Assembly: GCF_000819785.1 (NCBI RefSeq)
Contig: NZ_CDBK01000034.1
Coordinates: 26,404-90,403 of the forward strand
Source: Aeromonas caviae
Lineage (GTDB): Bacteria; Pseudomonadota; Gammaproteobacteria; Enterobacterales; Aeromonadaceae
Reading direction: 5' to 3'
Length of the DNA stretch: 64,000 nt
The notes under the pieces were generated by a model. The model was not told the DNA's origin and searched no databases. It saw only the letters and a program-made list of their open reading frames with translations. The position numbers and the translations under genes were made by a program. Below are positions 1 to 10,485 of this stretch, one piece after another. Position 1 is the stretch's first letter; each line of letters starts with the position of its first letter.

Positions 1-14
1 TCTAACGCCATCTT

Positions 15-44
15 GAGGCTCATTGACCCGGGTTGATGAGCCTC
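15..44. terminator. long inverted repeat at window start
   Basis: A 9-bp perfect stem (GAGGCTCAT / ATGAGCCTC) encloses a loop that itself contains CCCGGG. The tail is TTCGC rather than a T-run, so this is a strong hairpin but a weak intrinsic terminator. It probably closes a transcription unit lying left of the window. Confidence 0.35.
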
Positions 45-105
45 TTCGCACTTTCGCGTATGCTGCTCCTTTCCCTTCTCATCATCTCGTTGCGGGAGCC
101 CTGCC

Positions 106-954
106 ATGGAACATACCCGAGCCAGCTTCGTACTGGGCCACCATCAGGAACAGGCCAGCGTCGTCTGTTGCAAACAGGGGGATCCGACCCTGCTGGTCAC
201 CGACCTCACCCCCTTTCATCCCCAGAGCCACCTCTGGCCCGATCAACCCGGTGACGTGGGCACAGTGCGCTGGGAAGAGGGGGAAGCGGCCGTGGGCCCC
301 TGCCGCATGGGCGCCATCAGTCCCGAGGGCGAGCTGTTCGTGGATACGGAGATTCCGGTCAAGCGGGGGGCGGATGGGTGGGCTTTCGTGGTGGTGCATC
401 CCCTCGCCGGTTCCCATCACCTTGCCATTGGCTCGCCTGTGGAACTGACAGTGGATGCCGAGGCTCGCCATGCCCTGAGCCTGGGCCACAGCGCCTGCCA
501 CCTGGTGGCACTGGCCCTCAATCGGGCGCTCACGCCCTATTGGCGAAAGGAGACAAGCGAGCTGGACGCTCTCGGGCAGCCGGATTTCGATCGCCTCGCC
601 ATCCAGCACTCCCGGGTCGAGCCCAGAGGATCAAAGGAGCAGTACCGGATCGGCAAGAGCCTTCGGAAAAAGGGAATCAACAGCGAGGCATTGCTGGCCG
701 ACCTCGACAGGATAGCGCTCCAGGTCAACGAGCAGCTGATGCGCTGGCTCAAAGAGGGAGGCGAGATCCGCCGCAGCCGGGCCGGTGATGCCATCATCGA
801 TTCCCGCTACTGGCATGGCATGGTGGACGGTCGGGAGATCACCATTCCCTGTGGCGGCACCCATGTAAGCACTCTGACCGAGTTGGGCCAGGTTCAGGTG
901 ACGCTGGCCTCCAGTGAAGAGGGATTTACCCTCACCACCCGGGTCACTCCCTGA
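106..954 (+). CDS. AlaX-like alanyl-tRNA editing protein
   Basis: Free-standing relative of the alanyl-tRNA synthetase editing domain, a family that hydrolyses Ser- or Gly-mischarged tRNA(Ala) in the cytoplasm. The four zinc ligands of the family are recognisable: HSACH (HxxxH) near residue 127 and CGGTH (CxxxH) near residue 249. The early PFHPQSHLWPDQPGD segment matches the usual 'H/F-P-x-GGGQPxDxG' entry motif in a diverged form. The start is preceded by GGGAG at a normal distance. At 282 aa it is longer than compact AlaX-S proteins. No partner gene is apparent nearby. Confidence 0.75.
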   Translation: MEHTRASFVLGHHQEQASVVCCKQGDPTLLVTDLTPFHPQSHLWPDQPGDVGTVRWEEGEAAVGPCRMGAISPEGELFVDTEIPVKRGADGWAFVVVHPLAGSHHLAIGSPVELTVDAEARHALSLGHSACHLVALALNRALTPYWRKETSELDALGQPDFDRLAIQHSRVEPRGSKEQYRIGKSLRKKGINSEALLADLDRIALQVNEQLMRWLKEGGEIRRSRAGDAIIDSRYWHGMVDGREITIPCGGTHVSTLTELGQVQVTLASSEEGFTLTTRVTP

Positions 955-1142
955 ACCACCACAGCCTTCCTGATGCCGCACCGCCCTGACCGGGGCGGTG
1001 TCCCGACAGAGAGACCGCAGGCAGATCAGCGCGGCGGTATCTCACCCCGGGCTGACGACCACATGGCCACGGGGTAGCAAAAAAACCATGCGATGCACCA
1101 CGGATGAGGGGCCACTTGCCCCTTTCCTGGCACCTGACGATG

Positions 1143-1598
1143 TCAGGCAGGCTCCCTTCGCATCCCCATGTGAGGGATGTCATCTTCCAGATACCCTTCC
1201 CCTTCGGCCACGAAACCATGCTGGCCGTAAAAACCTTGCAGGTGGGCCTGTGCACCGAGCCAGATACTGTGTGCAGGCCAGCGTGCCTCGCACTCTCTGA
1301 CCGCTTGCACCAGCAGGCGGTGACCCAGTCCGCCCCCCCGCGACGTGGGAGAGGTAACCACGCGGCCGATGGCGGCGCCGCTGCCATCACCAATGCCGGG
1401 TGCCATGATGCGGGCATAGGCGGCCAGCAGATCGCCCTGATAGCCGAGCAGGTGCCAGACCCCTTCGCGGCGATCGAGCCCGTCCAGATCCTGGAAAGGG
1501 CAGGTCTGCTCCACCACGAACACCTCGGCGCGCAGGGCAAGCAGCTCATACAATTCATCAGTGGTCAGCTCGGACCAGGATTTCATACTCCAGTTCAT
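1143..1598 (-). CDS. elaA: ElaA-type GNAT acetyltransferase
   Basis: 151-residue GNAT fold protein resembling E. coli ElaA throughout: LLALRAEVFVVEQ near the N terminus, IGRVVTSPTSRGGGLG as the acetyl-CoA P-loop, LGAQAHLQGFY and a C-terminal DIPHMGM. The substrate of ElaA is not established. A longer reading frame begins 19 codons upstream, but the ATG at 1598 has an AGGAG Shine-Dalgarno and gives MNWSMKSW, the family's normal start. It appears to be a single-gene unit. Confidence 0.85.
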   Translation of the reverse strand: MNWSMKSWSELTTDELYELLALRAEVFVVEQTCPFQDLDGLDRREGVWHLLGYQGDLLAAYARIMAPGIGDGSGAAIGRVVTSPTSRGGGLGHRLLVQAVRECEARWPAHSIWLGAQAHLQGFYGQHGFVAEGEGYLEDDIPHMGMRREPA

Positions 1599-1749
1599 GA
1601 ATGACTCCTGTTTAATGGGGTCTGACAGCATAATCTTGCTCCCGACGAGGGGCATTAACCTTGGTTAAGTTGCCCCCCTTCTCATCCAATGCGGACATGG
1701 CCGGCAAAGAGCCGATCTCTGCCCAGGTTCATCGGCAATCCCTTCTAGC

Positions 1750-2319
1750 TCAACCCTGATCGCGCGTTTTCAGCCGCCTGCGGATGCGGCTCAGGCTGAT
1801 GGGGGTGATCCCCAGATAGGCGGCAATCTGGTGATCCGGAACCCTGGCATCCAGCGCGGGGAAGCTTCGCAGAAAATGCTGATAGCGCGCCTCTGGGCCC
1901 CCGGTCAGCAGCAACAGCTCTTTCTCCTCCTTGATGCGCAGTTGCACTTCAAGGAGATGGTGATACCAGGCGGGCCAGCAAGGGAGTCGGCGCAGATCCG
2001 CCAGCGGAAGAAGCTGCAGCCGGCAAGGCTCCAGCGCCTCCACGCTGTAGCGGGCGGGCTCACCACTGAGCAGGTGGTGGAAGTCGATAAACTCGTCCCC
2101 CTCCCAATAGAACTCCTTGATGTACTCGCGGCCATCCGCCAGCACCACCCTGGCCCGCAGCAATCCCTCCTCCACCCTGACCAGCAGTGCCGGACTGTCA
2201 CCGGCATGCCAGAGGCAGGTGCGAGGGGGCAAGGTCAGGGAGCGGACAAAAGAGAGGAGGCGCTCGGCCTCCTGCTCATCTGCAACCCGTTCCCAGACAA
2301 AGGGGGGTCTGTCGGTCAT
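1750..2319 (-). CDS. Crp/Fnr-family transcriptional regulator
   Basis: About 189 aa with an N-terminal cyclic-nucleotide-binding-like beta barrel (VRVEEGLLRARVVLADGREYIKEFYWEGDEFIDF) and a C-terminal helix-turn-helix (DHQIAAYLGITPISLSRIRRRL). No N-terminal cysteine cluster of FNR type is present, and the phosphate-binding cassette of CRP is not obvious, so the ligand is unknown. The start MTDRPPF at 2319 avoids overlap with rlmB, whose stop codon lies 7 bp upstream. This spacing suggests read-through from rnr-rlmB. Targets cannot be deduced. Confidence 0.8.
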   Translation of the reverse strand: MTDRPPFVWERVADEQEAERLLSFVRSLTLPPRTCLWHAGDSPALLVRVEEGLLRARVVLADGREYIKEFYWEGDEFIDFHHLLSGEPARYSVEALEPCRLQLLPLADLRRLPCWPAWYHHLLEVQLRIKEEKELLLLTGGPEARYQHFLRSFPALDARVPDHQIAAYLGITPISLSRIRRRLKTRDQG

Positions 2320-2326
2320 CGTCTTG

Positions 2327-3076
2327 TCAGACGCGGCGCTGGCGCACGGCTTCGAACAGGCAGACACCGCTCGCCACCGAGACGTTGAGGCTGGATACCG
2401 CCCCCGCCATCGGGATGCTCACCAGCTCGTCGCAGTGCTCGCGGGTCAGACGGCGCATCCCCTTGCCTTCGGCCCCCATCACCAGCGCCATGGGGCCGGT
2501 GAGTTTGGCCTGATAGAGATCGTGATCCGCCTCGCCGGCGGTGCCGACGATCCAGACGCCGCGCTCCTGCAGCTCGCGCAGGCTGCGGGCCAGGTTGGTG
2601 ACCTGGATGAGCGGCACCACTTCGGCGGCGCCACAGGCGACCTTGCGCACCACGGATGTGAGGCCTGTGGCCTTGTCCCGCGGCACGATCACCGCATGCA
2701 CCCCGGCGGCATCGGCACTGCGCAGACAGGCGCCGAGATTGTGCGGATCGGTCACCCCGTCCAGTACCAGCAGGAAGGGCGCTGTCTCTTGCGCCGCCAG
2801 ACCGTCCAGCAGGCTGGCCAGGTCGTGCTCGGCCAGCTTGGGCGCTTCAATCACCTTGGCCATGATGCCCTGGTGATTGTTGCCTTCCGCCTTGTCATCC
2901 AGCGTCTTGCGGTTCACGCTCTGCACCCTGATACCGAGGGACTCCAGCTCGGCCAGCAGGGGATGCAGCCGCTCGTCATCGCGGCCCTTGAGGGCCCACA
3001 CCTCGATGAAGCGCTCGGGGGTGCGCTCCAGCAGCGCGGAGACGGCGTGAATGCCGTAGATCAGTTCAGTACTCAT
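2327..3076 (-). CDS. rlmB: 23S rRNA (guanosine-2251-2'-O)-methyltransferase
   Basis: 249-aa SpoU/TrmH (SPOUT) methyltransferase that modifies G2251 in the peptidyl-tRNA site of 23S rRNA. Visible are the N-terminal substrate-binding domain ([17 protein letters not shown]) and the three SPOUT motifs: [32 protein letters not shown] and the knot motif [15 protein letters not shown]. It overlaps the rnr stop codon by 4 bp (ATGA). The rnr-rlmB pair is conserved as in E. coli, but without nsrR in front. Confidence 0.95.
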   Translation of the reverse strand: MSTELIYGIHAVSALLERTPERFIEVWALKGRDDERLHPLLAELESLGIRVQSVNRKTLDDKAEGNNHQGIMAKVIEAPKLAEHDLASLLDGLAAQETAPFLLVLDGVTDPHNLGACLRSADAAGVHAVIVPRDKATGLTSVVRKVACGAAEVVPLIQVTNLARSLRELQERGVWIVGTAGEADHDLYQAKLTGPMALVMGAEGKGMRRLTREHCDELVSIPMAGAVSSLNVSVASGVCLFEAVRQRRV

Positions 3077-5466
3077 TTAGTGCTCTTGGCCTTGTCGCGG
3101 GCCTTCTTGCCCGGTCGTCTGTTGCTGGGCTTGGCACGGCCACCCTTGTCGGATTTACCGCTCTCCTTGCCCTCTTTGCGTTTCTCGTGGCGCTGGGCGC
3201 TCTTGGCCTTCTCTTTCTTGATCTCGGCCTGCTTGCGCGCCATCTCCTTGGCGTTCTTGCCGGTGGCCTTGAGGGGCTCTTCCACCATCACGAAGTCGAT
3301 CTTGCGATCGTCCAGGTTCACGCCCATCACCTTGACCCGCACCTTGTCACCCAGACGGTAGCGGCGGCGGAAGTTCTCGCCGATCAGCTGCTGGTGCAGG
3401 GGGTCGAACTGGTAGTAGTCGTTGGTGAGGGTGCTGACGTGCACCAGACCGTCGATGTGGATCTCCGCCAGACGCACGAAGAAGCCAAAACCGGTGACGC
3501 TGGCGATGACGCCGTCAAACTCGTCACCCACGTGATCCAGCATGTACTCGCACTTGAGCCAGTCTGCCACGTCGCGGGTGGCATCATCGGCACGGCGCTC
3601 CGTCATGGAGCAGTGCTCGCCCATGGGGTCCACTTCTTCCAGCTGGTAGTGGTAGCCACCGCTCGGCGTCCACTTGTGGCGCAGGTTGCCCTGCTGCTCC
3701 TTGGCGGTCTGGTACTTGATCGCCCGGTGCAGGATGAGATCCGGGTAACGACGGATTGGCGAGGTGAAGTGAGCGTAGGACTTCAGGGCCAAGCCGAAGT
3801 GACCGATGTTGTCGGCCTGATAGATGGCCTGACGCATGGAGCGCAGCAGCATGGTGGAGAGCAGTTCCGCATCCGGGCGCCCTTCGAATTTGGCGGCCAG
3901 GTCGGCAAAGTCCTTCGGCTCGGGCTCCAGGCCCCCCTTGAGCTCCAGACCCAGTTCGGCCAGGAAGTCACGGAAGCCGGTCAGACGCTCCTCGCCCGGG
4001 CGGTCGTGCACCCGGAACAGGGCGGCGGCCTCGTTCTTCTCGATGTAGCGGGCGGCCGCCACGTTCGCCTGGATCATGCACTCTTCGATGATCTTGTGGG
4101 CGTCATTGCGCACCAGCGGTACGATACGGTCGATCTTGCGCTGGGCGTTGAAGATGAAGCGGGTCTCCTCGCTCTCGAACTCTACCGCACCGCGTTGATG
4201 GCGAGCATGCTTGAGCGCCTTGTAGAGGTTGCTCAGCTCCTCGATGTGGCCCACCAGCGGATCATACTGCTGACGCAGCTTGGGATCCCCGTCCAGGATC
4301 GCCGCTACCTTGGTGTAGGTCAGGCGAGCGTGGGAGTTCATTACCGCTTCGTAGAACTTGTAGCCGGACATGCGGCCGGCGGCGGAGATGGTCATCTCGC
4401 ACACCATGCAGAGCCGGTCGACCTGCGGGTTCAGGGAACACAGACCGTTGGAGAGCACCTCCGGCAGCATGGGCACCACGAACTCGGGGAAATAGACCGA
4501 GTTTCCGCGCTGATAGGCTTCGGTGTCGAGGGCCGTGCCCGGTTTCACATAGGCAGAAACGTCGGCAATAGCGACCCACAGGCGCCAGCCGCCACCGCGC
4601 TTGGCTTCACAAAAGACAGCGTCATCGAAGTCGCGGGCGTCTTCCCCGTCGATGGTCACCAGCGGCAGAGCGCGCAGGTCGATGCGACCCTCTTTGGCCT
4701 TCTCCGGCACCTGCTCACCGAGACCGGCGACCTCTTTGGTCACCTCTTCCGGCCAGGTGTGCGGAATGCCGTGGGTACGCAGGGCGATCTCGATCTCCAT
4801 GCCGGGCGCCATGTTCTCACCCAGGACTTCCAAGACGGTACCGACCGCATTGAAGCGGGCAGTGGCGCGCTGGTTGATGCGCACGACCACGACCTGGCTC
4901 TGGCGAGCCCCCTTGTTCTCCCCTTCCGGGATGATGATGTCCTGGCCGATGCGGCTGTCATCGGGTACCACGAAACCGACGCCGTTCTCGACGAAGTAAC
5001 GACCGACGATGTCCGCCTCGCGGGATTTGAGCAGGCGCACCAGACGCGCTTCCTGACGACCCTTGCGATCGATCTCGGTCGGCTGCACCAGGGCATAGTC
5101 GCCATGCATCAGGCGCTGCATCTCACGGTTGTTCAGGAAGAGATCCGCTCCACCACCCTCGGGGCGCAGAAAACCGAATCCATCTTTGTGGCCAAGCACA
5201 TAGCCTTTGACCAGATTCAGGCGATCCGGCAGGGCGTAACATTGGTTGCGGGTGAACACGAGCTGCCCGTCGCGCTCCATGGCGCGCAGACGACGTCGCA
5301 AGGCTTCCAACGGCTCTTCATCGGTCAGCTTGAGGACCTTGGCCAGCTCTTCCCGGGACATGGGTTTTTCATGGCCCTTGATGAGCTCCAGCAGCATCTC
5401 GCGACTGGCGATGGGGTTTTCGTATTTTTCGGCCTCGCGTTGGAGGAAAGGATCTTTTTGAGACAT
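3073..5466 (-). CDS. rnr: ribonuclease R (3'-5' exoribonuclease)
   Basis: 797-aa RNase R of the RNB family, which degrades structured RNA and takes part in rRNA quality control and trans-translation. Domains in order: N-terminal winged helix (about 20-90), two cold-shock domains (about 85-230), RNB catalytic domain with the acidic cluster in [13 protein letters not shown] (about 270-285), S1 domain (about 645-725) and a Lys-rich basic tail (about 735-797). Length is close to E. coli RNase R (813 aa). It is the first gene of the rnr-rlmB unit. The upstream 130 bp is shared with the divergent GGDEF gene. Confidence 0.97.
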   Translation of the reverse strand: MSQKDPFLQREAEKYENPIASREMLLELIKGHEKPMSREELAKVLKLTDEEPLEALRRRLRAMERDGQLVFTRNQCYALPDRLNLVKGYVLGHKDGFGFLRPEGGGADLFLNNREMQRLMHGDYALVQPTEIDRKGRQEARLVRLLKSREADIVGRYFVENGVGFVVPDDSRIGQDIIIPEGENKGARQSQVVVVRINQRATARFNAVGTVLEVLGENMAPGMEIEIALRTHGIPHTWPEEVTKEVAGLGEQVPEKAKEGRIDLRALPLVTIDGEDARDFDDAVFCEAKRGGGWRLWVAIADVSAYVKPGTALDTEAYQRGNSVYFPEFVVPMLPEVLSNGLCSLNPQVDRLCMVCEMTISAAGRMSGYKFYEAVMNSHARLTYTKVAAILDGDPKLRQQYDPLVGHIEELSNLYKALKHARHQRGAVEFESEETRFIFNAQRKIDRIVPLVRNDAHKIIEECMIQANVAAARYIEKNEAAALFRVHDRPGEERLTGFRDFLAELGLELKGGLEPEPKDFADLAAKFEGRPDAELLSTMLLRSMRQAIYQADNIGHFGLALKSYAHFTSPIRRYPDLILHRAIKYQTAKEQQGNLRHKWTPSGGYHYQLEEVDPMGEHCSMTERRADDATRDVADWLKCEYMLDHVGDEFDGVIASVTGFGFFVRLAEIHIDGLVHVSTLTNDYYQFDPLHQQLIGENFRRRYRLGDKVRVKVMGVNLDDRKIDFVMVEEPLKATGKNAKEMARKQAEIKKEKAKSAQRHEKRKEGKESGKSDKGGRAKPSNRRPGKKARDKAKSTK

Positions 5467-5599
5467 AAGCAGGCCTTAGGGTAGGTAATAACGCAGACAT
5501 TATATCGGAGGGGGGAGCTAATGGCATCCATCGACTGCCTTTTGGCCATTCTCTCTGTCATACTGGACACAGTTTGCAGGTATGTGAGACTCGGAACTC

Positions 5600-6622
5600 A
5601 TGAGCAAGGACTCGTTCGCCCAATCTGCCGCCTATTTGAAACAGGCGGTTCCCCTGATGATCAAGTATCAAATTCCCACCACGCCGAACAACTATCACCT
5701 TTGGTACAGCTATGTCTCCGGCGACATGCCCGAACTCAACCATGCCGTCGATCAGGCGATAAAGCAGCAGGGAACCTTCTCCCTGACCACCTGCGAGCGT
5801 CTCTACCACCAGCACCTTGCAGCCCAGGACGAGCAGCAGATGGAGGCGATGAAACTCAATCTGGCCGCCATGGCCAGCGAGCTGAGTCACTCGATGCAGG
5901 ATGCCATCTCCGATACCGGGCTGTTTCAGGAGATGCTCGACAAGAGTTTCGACAAGCTGAGCAAGATAGACGACGAGGGGCTCAGCCTGGAAGACACCAT
6001 GGGGATCCTGCGGGATCTCGTGCGCGAGTCGCGTGACGTACGCATGTCCACCCTCCACTTTCGCAACCAGCTCAGCAGCGCCGAGAAAGAGATCAAGGAG
6101 CTGAAACAGGCCCTGAACGAGACGAGGAAGCTGGCCACCGAGGACCCGCTCACGTCTCTGCTCAATCGACGCGCCTTCGATCTCGAGATGGACAGCCTCA
6201 TCCGCAGCAAGCAGCCCTTCTCCCTGATCCTGACCGATATCGATCGCTTCAAGAACTTCAACGACGAATACGGACATCTGCTGGGGGACCAGGTGCTGCG
6301 CATCGTCGGCAAGCGGCTGCGAGAGGCCAGCAAGGAGGGCATAACCGCCTATCGCCTGGGGGGTGAGGAGTTTGCCCTCTTGGTGCCAAACCGCGCCCTG
6401 GCACTGACCCGCCAGATGGCCGAGAGCCTGCGTCGCGTCATCGAGCGGATGTCGATTCTGGATCGCAAATCCGGGCGACGCATCGATCACATCACCGCCT
6501 CGTTCGGTGTGGGGGAATACATCCCCCAGGAGACGGCAGACACCCTGATCGAGCGTACCGACAAGCTGCTCTACAAGGCCAAGGAGCTGGGACGCAATCG
6601 GGTGATGCCACTGCCTTCCTGA
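5600..6622 (+). CDS. diguanylate cyclase (GGDEF domain protein)
   Basis: 340-aa protein with a C-terminal GGDEF domain (about 170-338) making cyclic di-GMP from GTP. The active-site loop reads GGEEF (residues 254-258) and the metal aspartate lies in LTDIDRFKNFND. No RxxD inhibitory site is present at the expected spacing before GGEEF, so classic product inhibition is unlikely. The N-terminal about 100 residues (YQIPTTPNNYHLWYSYVSG) are a helical region also seen in other marine gammaproteobacterial GGDEF proteins and hold no membrane helix. A coiled-coil-like stretch (about 145-170) links the halves. The Shine-Dalgarno is weak. Confidence 0.9.
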   Translation: MSKDSFAQSAAYLKQAVPLMIKYQIPTTPNNYHLWYSYVSGDMPELNHAVDQAIKQQGTFSLTTCERLYHQHLAAQDEQQMEAMKLNLAAMASELSHSMQDAISDTGLFQEMLDKSFDKLSKIDDEGLSLEDTMGILRDLVRESRDVRMSTLHFRNQLSSAEKEIKELKQALNETRKLATEDPLTSLLNRRAFDLEMDSLIRSKQPFSLILTDIDRFKNFNDEYGHLLGDQVLRIVGKRLREASKEGITAYRLGGEEFALLVPNRALALTRQMAESLRRVIERMSILDRKSGRRIDHITASFGVGEYIPQETADTLIERTDKLLYKAKELGRNRVMPLPS

Positions 6623-6635
6623 TCCCACCAGATGC

Positions 6636-6664
6636 AAAAAGGCCGGTCATTGACCGGCCTTTTT
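6636..6664. terminator. bidirectional intrinsic terminator (GGDEF gene / luxS)
   Basis: AAAAA, a GGCCGG...CCGGCC stem and TTTTT in immediate succession between convergent genes. A T-run follows the stem on either strand. Confidence 0.9.
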
Positions 6665-6683
6665 CATGCTTCCCTTCTCGGGA

Positions 6684-7193
6684 TCAGAGGCTTTTCAGCT
6701 TCTCTTCCGGCAGGGCCAGCTCGTCATTGTGGTTGACACCGATACCGCGCTCCAGCACATGGCGGGCGATGGCATGGGCCTCTTCCAGCGAATGCATGCT
6801 GTAAGTACCGCACTGGTATTCGTTCAGCTCGGGGATCTTGCCCTGATCCTGCACGGTCAGCACGTCGCTCATGGCGGCCTGCCAGGCAGCGCCAACACGG
6901 GCTTCATCCGGCGCACCGATCAGGCTCATGTAGAAGCCGGTGCGGCAACCCATGGGAGAGATGTCGATGATCTCCACCCCATTCCCATTGAGATGGTCAC
7001 GCATGAAGCCGGCAAACAGATGCTCCAGGGTATGGATGCCGCGCTCGGAGAGGATCTCCTCGTTCGGCACGCAGAAACGCAGGTCGAACACGGTGATGGT
7101 GTCCTTGTTCGGGGTCTGCATGGTCTTCGCCACCCGCACTGCCGGGGCGGCCATGCGGGTATGGTCGACGGTAAAACTGTCCAATAACGGCAT
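6684..7193 (-). CDS. luxS: S-ribosylhomocysteine lyase (AI-2 synthase)
   Basis: 169-aa LuxS, which cleaves S-ribosylhomocysteine to homocysteine and DPD, the precursor of autoinducer-2, in the activated methyl cycle. Metal ligands are visible in [14 protein letters not shown] (HxxEH) and in the later CGTYSMHS region. The catalytic cysteine lies in [10 protein letters not shown]. Length matches the family. It sits 18 bp after the lytic transglycosylase gene on the same strand, so co-transcription is possible, and ends at a shared bidirectional terminator. Confidence 0.97.
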   Translation of the reverse strand: MPLLDSFTVDHTRMAAPAVRVAKTMQTPNKDTITVFDLRFCVPNEEILSERGIHTLEHLFAGFMRDHLNGNGVEIIDISPMGCRTGFYMSLIGAPDEARVGAAWQAAMSDVLTVQDQGKIPELNEYQCGTYSMHSLEEAHAIARHVLERGIGVNHNDELALPEEKLKSL

Positions 7194-7211
7194 TTCTGAC
7201 TCCTGATTTGG

Positions 7212-7814
7212 TTACCAGAACCAGCCCCCGCTGGAGAGCTGATCCTTGCATTGTCGATACTGGGCACCGTAGCGCTGGGCACGGGCCTCCACCTTGCGGG
7301 AGACCTTCATCAGCCATCCCTTGCTGCGGTAGCTGCCACGTCGGTAGCCCCCCCAGCCTTCGTGATAATTGAGATACTGGCCATAGGCATCCCACTTGGA
7401 TGTGCCGTTGAGCCGCTGTGCCTTGTGAGTGTACCAGCCCATGAAATCGATGGCGTCGGCAAAGTCGTCGCGATCGCTCCAGCCGTTGCCGGTTTCCCGC
7501 TGGTAGTCGGCCCAGGTTTCGTCTTTCACCTGGGCATAGCCGTAGGCTGAACTGGCCCGCCCGGTGGGGATGAAGAGGAAATACTGCATCGGCGGCTGAG
7601 CATCATGCACGAAGGAGGACTCCTGGTACATCATGGCCATCACTACCTGGACAGGTGTCCCCCACTTCTCGTTCATCTTGAGCGCCGCCTCGTGCCACTC
7701 GGGTTTCTCCCGAAAGATCTGGCACAAGTTTTCCGGCTGGGCCGGCGGCCGGGTACTGCACGCGGTGAGCGCCATCAGGCACGCCGCCACGACCCCGATA
7801 CGGTAAAACGACAT
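7212..7814 (-). CDS. SLT-domain lytic transglycosylase lipoprotein
   Basis: About 200 aa. The chosen start MSFYRIGVVAACLMALTACS gives a lipoprotein signal peptide with a lipobox (LTAC). The mature part has SLT-fold features: the catalytic glutamate in MMYQESSF, then SSAYGYAQVKDETW, and YLNYHEGWGGY. The family cleaves the glycan strands of peptidoglycan from the outer-membrane face. An in-frame extension of about 80 codons upstream overlaps glnB and is arginine/serine-rich shadow sequence, so it was rejected. The Shine-Dalgarno at the chosen ATG is poor. Confidence 0.75.
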   Translation of the reverse strand: MSFYRIGVVAACLMALTACSTRPPAQPENLCQIFREKPEWHEAALKMNEKWGTPVQVVMAMMYQESSFVHDAQPPMQYFLFIPTGRASSAYGYAQVKDETWADYQRETGNGWSDRDDFADAIDFMGWYTHKAQRLNGTSKWDAYGQYLNYHEGWGGYRRGSYRSKGWLMKVSRKVEARAQRYGAQYRQCKDQLSSGGWFW

Positions 7815-7860
7815 CAGAGCGACAGACTCTTGCTGTTCATCACAGGGCACATCCACCACA

Positions 7861-8208
<348 letters not shown>

Positions 8209-9831
8209 TTACCAGTTCTGTTTGCCGAACCCGGATGTGATGGGATAGCGGCGGTCCTTACCAAAGTTGCGAGCCGTGATGCGAGGGCCGACGGCGGCCT
8301 GACGGCGCTTGTATTCGTTGAGATCCACCAGGCGGATCACCTTGCGTACCACCGCCTCTTCGAAACCTTCCGCCACCATGTCGGCGACAGACGCATCCTC
8401 TTCCACGTAGCGCTTGAGGATGGCATCCAAGATGTCATAGGGGGGCAGGCTATCCTGGTCCACCTGATCCGGTGCCAGCTCGGCCGACGGGGGACGATCG
8501 ATGACACGCTGCGGGATCACATAATCGACGGAATTGCGGTATTCGCACAGCTTGAAAACAAGCGTCTTGGGCACATCTTTCAGCACGTCGAAGCCTCCGG
8601 CCATGTCGCCGTACAGAGTGGCGTAGCCGACCGCCATTTCACTCTTGTTGCCGGTAGTCAGCACGATGCGGCGACGCTTGTTGGAGAGCGCCATCAACAG
8701 CACACCACGGCAGCGCGCCTGCAGGTTCTCTTCGGTGGTGTCGCGGGCAGTCCCTTCAAACAGCGGTGCCAGCTGGGCCATAAAGCCCTCGAACATGGGC
8801 TCGATGGAGATGATATTGAACTCCACCCCCATCCGCTCGGCCTGCTCCTTGGCATCCTCCACGCTCATCTGGGCGGTGTAGCGGAACGGCATCATCACCG
8901 CCTGCACCTTGTCCGCCCCGATGGCATCGGCCGCAATGGCCAGGGTCAGCGCCGAGTCGATACCACCGGAGAGGCCCAGCACGGCGCCCTGAAAACCGTT
9001 CTTGGTGACATAGTCGCGCACCGCCAGCACCAGGGCCTGATAGGTCTCGGCCAACGGCTCCAGCGGCGCCGAGGGTTCCCGCTCCTTTACCGGCTGACCA
9101 TCGGCAAAGCGCACCAGCGCCAGCTCTTCGGCAAATGGAGCAAGCTTGTGGGTCAGCTCGCCCTGGCTGTTGAACACCTTGGAGCAGCCGTCGAAGATCA
9201 GCTCGTCCTGGCCGCATACCTGGTTGAGGTAGATGAGCGGCAGGCCGGTCTGATCGCAGCGTTCCGCCATCAGCTCGCGGCGGATCCAGGGTTTTTCCTG
9301 ATCATAAGGAGAGGCATTGATGGTGAGCAGCAGCTCGGCTCCCGCCGCCTTGGCGGCCAGCGCCGGCCCCGGCTGCCAGAGATCTTCGCAGATGAGCAAG
9401 CCCAACTGATGGCCACGGAACGGCACCACACAGGTATCGGTCGCCGCAGTGAAGTAGCGCTTCTCGTCGAACACCCCGTAGTTGGGCAAGTCCTGTTTGA
9501 AATAACGTGCCCGCAGTTGACCGCGCTCGTAGAGAGACGCCGTATTGTAAAGCGCCCCCTCTTCGCGCCAGGGATGGCCCACCAGAATGGCACATTGTCC
9601 CTGCCATGCCGCGATGCGGGACAGCGCAGCCTCGACCCGGATCATCAGGTCGGCGCGCAACAGCAGATCCTCAGGCGGGTATCCTGTCAGGGCCAGCTCG
9701 GAGCAAACCAGCAGATCGGCCCCTTGCTGATCGGCTAGGGCTGCTGCCGCCAGTACCTTGTCACAGTTATCTTCGATGGCGCCTACCGTCAGATTTAACT
9801 GGGCAAGCATCAGAGAGAGGGCTTTTGCCAT
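8209..9831 (-). CDS. nadE: glutamine-dependent NAD+ synthetase
   Basis: 540-aa two-domain NadE. The N-terminal nitrilase-type glutaminase (about 1-260) has its Glu-Lys-Cys triad in CSELALTGYPP, YFKQDLPNYGVFDEKRYF and LLICEDLW. The C-terminal synthetase (about 270-540) carries the PP-loop SGGIDSA. It converts nicotinic acid adenine dinucleotide to NAD+ using ammonia channelled from glutamine. The glutamine dependence fits operon pairing with glnB. Confidence 0.96.
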   Translation of the reverse strand: MAKALSLMLAQLNLTVGAIEDNCDKVLAAAALADQQGADLLVCSELALTGYPPEDLLLRADLMIRVEAALSRIAAWQGQCAILVGHPWREEGALYNTASLYERGQLRARYFKQDLPNYGVFDEKRYFTAATDTCVVPFRGHQLGLLICEDLWQPGPALAAKAAGAELLLTINASPYDQEKPWIRRELMAERCDQTGLPLIYLNQVCGQDELIFDGCSKVFNSQGELTHKLAPFAEELALVRFADGQPVKEREPSAPLEPLAETYQALVLAVRDYVTKNGFQGAVLGLSGGIDSALTLAIAADAIGADKVQAVMMPFRYTAQMSVEDAKEQAERMGVEFNIISIEPMFEGFMAQLAPLFEGTARDTTEENLQARCRGVLLMALSNKRRRIVLTTGNKSEMAVGYATLYGDMAGGFDVLKDVPKTLVFKLCEYRNSVDYVIPQRVIDRPPSAELAPDQVDQDSLPPYDILDAILKRYVEEDASVADMVAEGFEEAVVRKVIRLVDLNEYKRRQAAVGPRITARNFGKDRRYPITSGFGKQNW

Positions 9832-9968
9832 GGCGATGCATCTTGAATTCGAAAATGATGGGGAATGATAAAGAAAAGGCGCTGGCTGTGCCAGCTCAAC
9901 ACTTGGGCTTTGCGCTGGTGTTCTGGCTGTCTGGAGATAAGATGTAACTAATCGAGGGAGATACTGCC

Positions 9969-10472
9969 ATGATCAAGGACGAGAAAGGATTCACCCTGCT
10001 GGAACTGATGATCGCCGTCAGTCTGGGGGTCATCTTGCTTGGTATTGGTGCACCGGCCATGTCGAGCCTGCTCAATGAGAATGCCTTGAAATTTGAATCT
10101 CGCACACTCTTGAAATATCTGCGTTTTGCTCGTAGCCAAGCCATCGACAACCAGCAATCTGTCACTGTGTGCCTTGCCAATGCCAGTGACAATTGTGTCA
10201 CCGCCAATCCGACCCAATTCCTCGTGTTCGTCGACGGTAATGGCAATGACATTTTCAATAACGGTGAGCAGATCCTGGCAAGAAGCCCTCAGCTATCTGA
10301 CTCGCTGACTGCTGCAAACAATCGAACTTCCACTACCTTCAGCCCTGATGGCACCAGCCTGGGTACCAATGCCACCATCACACTGTGTCGTTCAGGAAAT
10401 GCCCAGATAAATCTGGTCATCTCTCCCTCCGGCCGCACCACCCAATCTACCCAGGCAAATATCTGCCTATGA
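9969..10472 (+). CDS. fimT: FimT/GspH-type minor prepilin
   Basis: 167-aa class III prepilin. The leader MIKDEKG^FTLLELMIAV has the PilD cleavage glycine, mature Phe1 and Glu5, followed by the usual hydrophobic helix. The remainder fits the GspH/FimT fold (KYLRFARSQAIDNQQSVTVC, then GNDIFNNGEQIL and a final disulphide-like pair of cysteines). In naturally competent bacteria FimT can act as a DNA-binding pilus-tip protein. It is convergent with, and transcribed opposite to, the rest of the minor-pilin cluster. Confidence 0.85.
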   Translation: MIKDEKGFTLLELMIAVSLGVILLGIGAPAMSSLLNENALKFESRTLLKYLRFARSQAIDNQQSVTVCLANASDNCVTANPTQFLVFVDGNGNDIFNNGEQILARSPQLSDSLTAANNRTSTTFSPDGTSLGTNATITLCRSGNAQINLVISPSGRTTQSTQANICL

Positions 10473-10485
10473 ATGAAGTTCTTCG

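Noticed and set aside
980..999. GC-rich hairpin after the AlaX gene (ACCGCCC / GGGCGGT)
   Set aside because: No T-run and common in GC-rich DNA; not called as a terminator.
3187..5484. 765-codon plus-strand open frame antisense to rnr
   Set aside because: Same cause; His/Val-rich reading with no motif, fully inside rnr.
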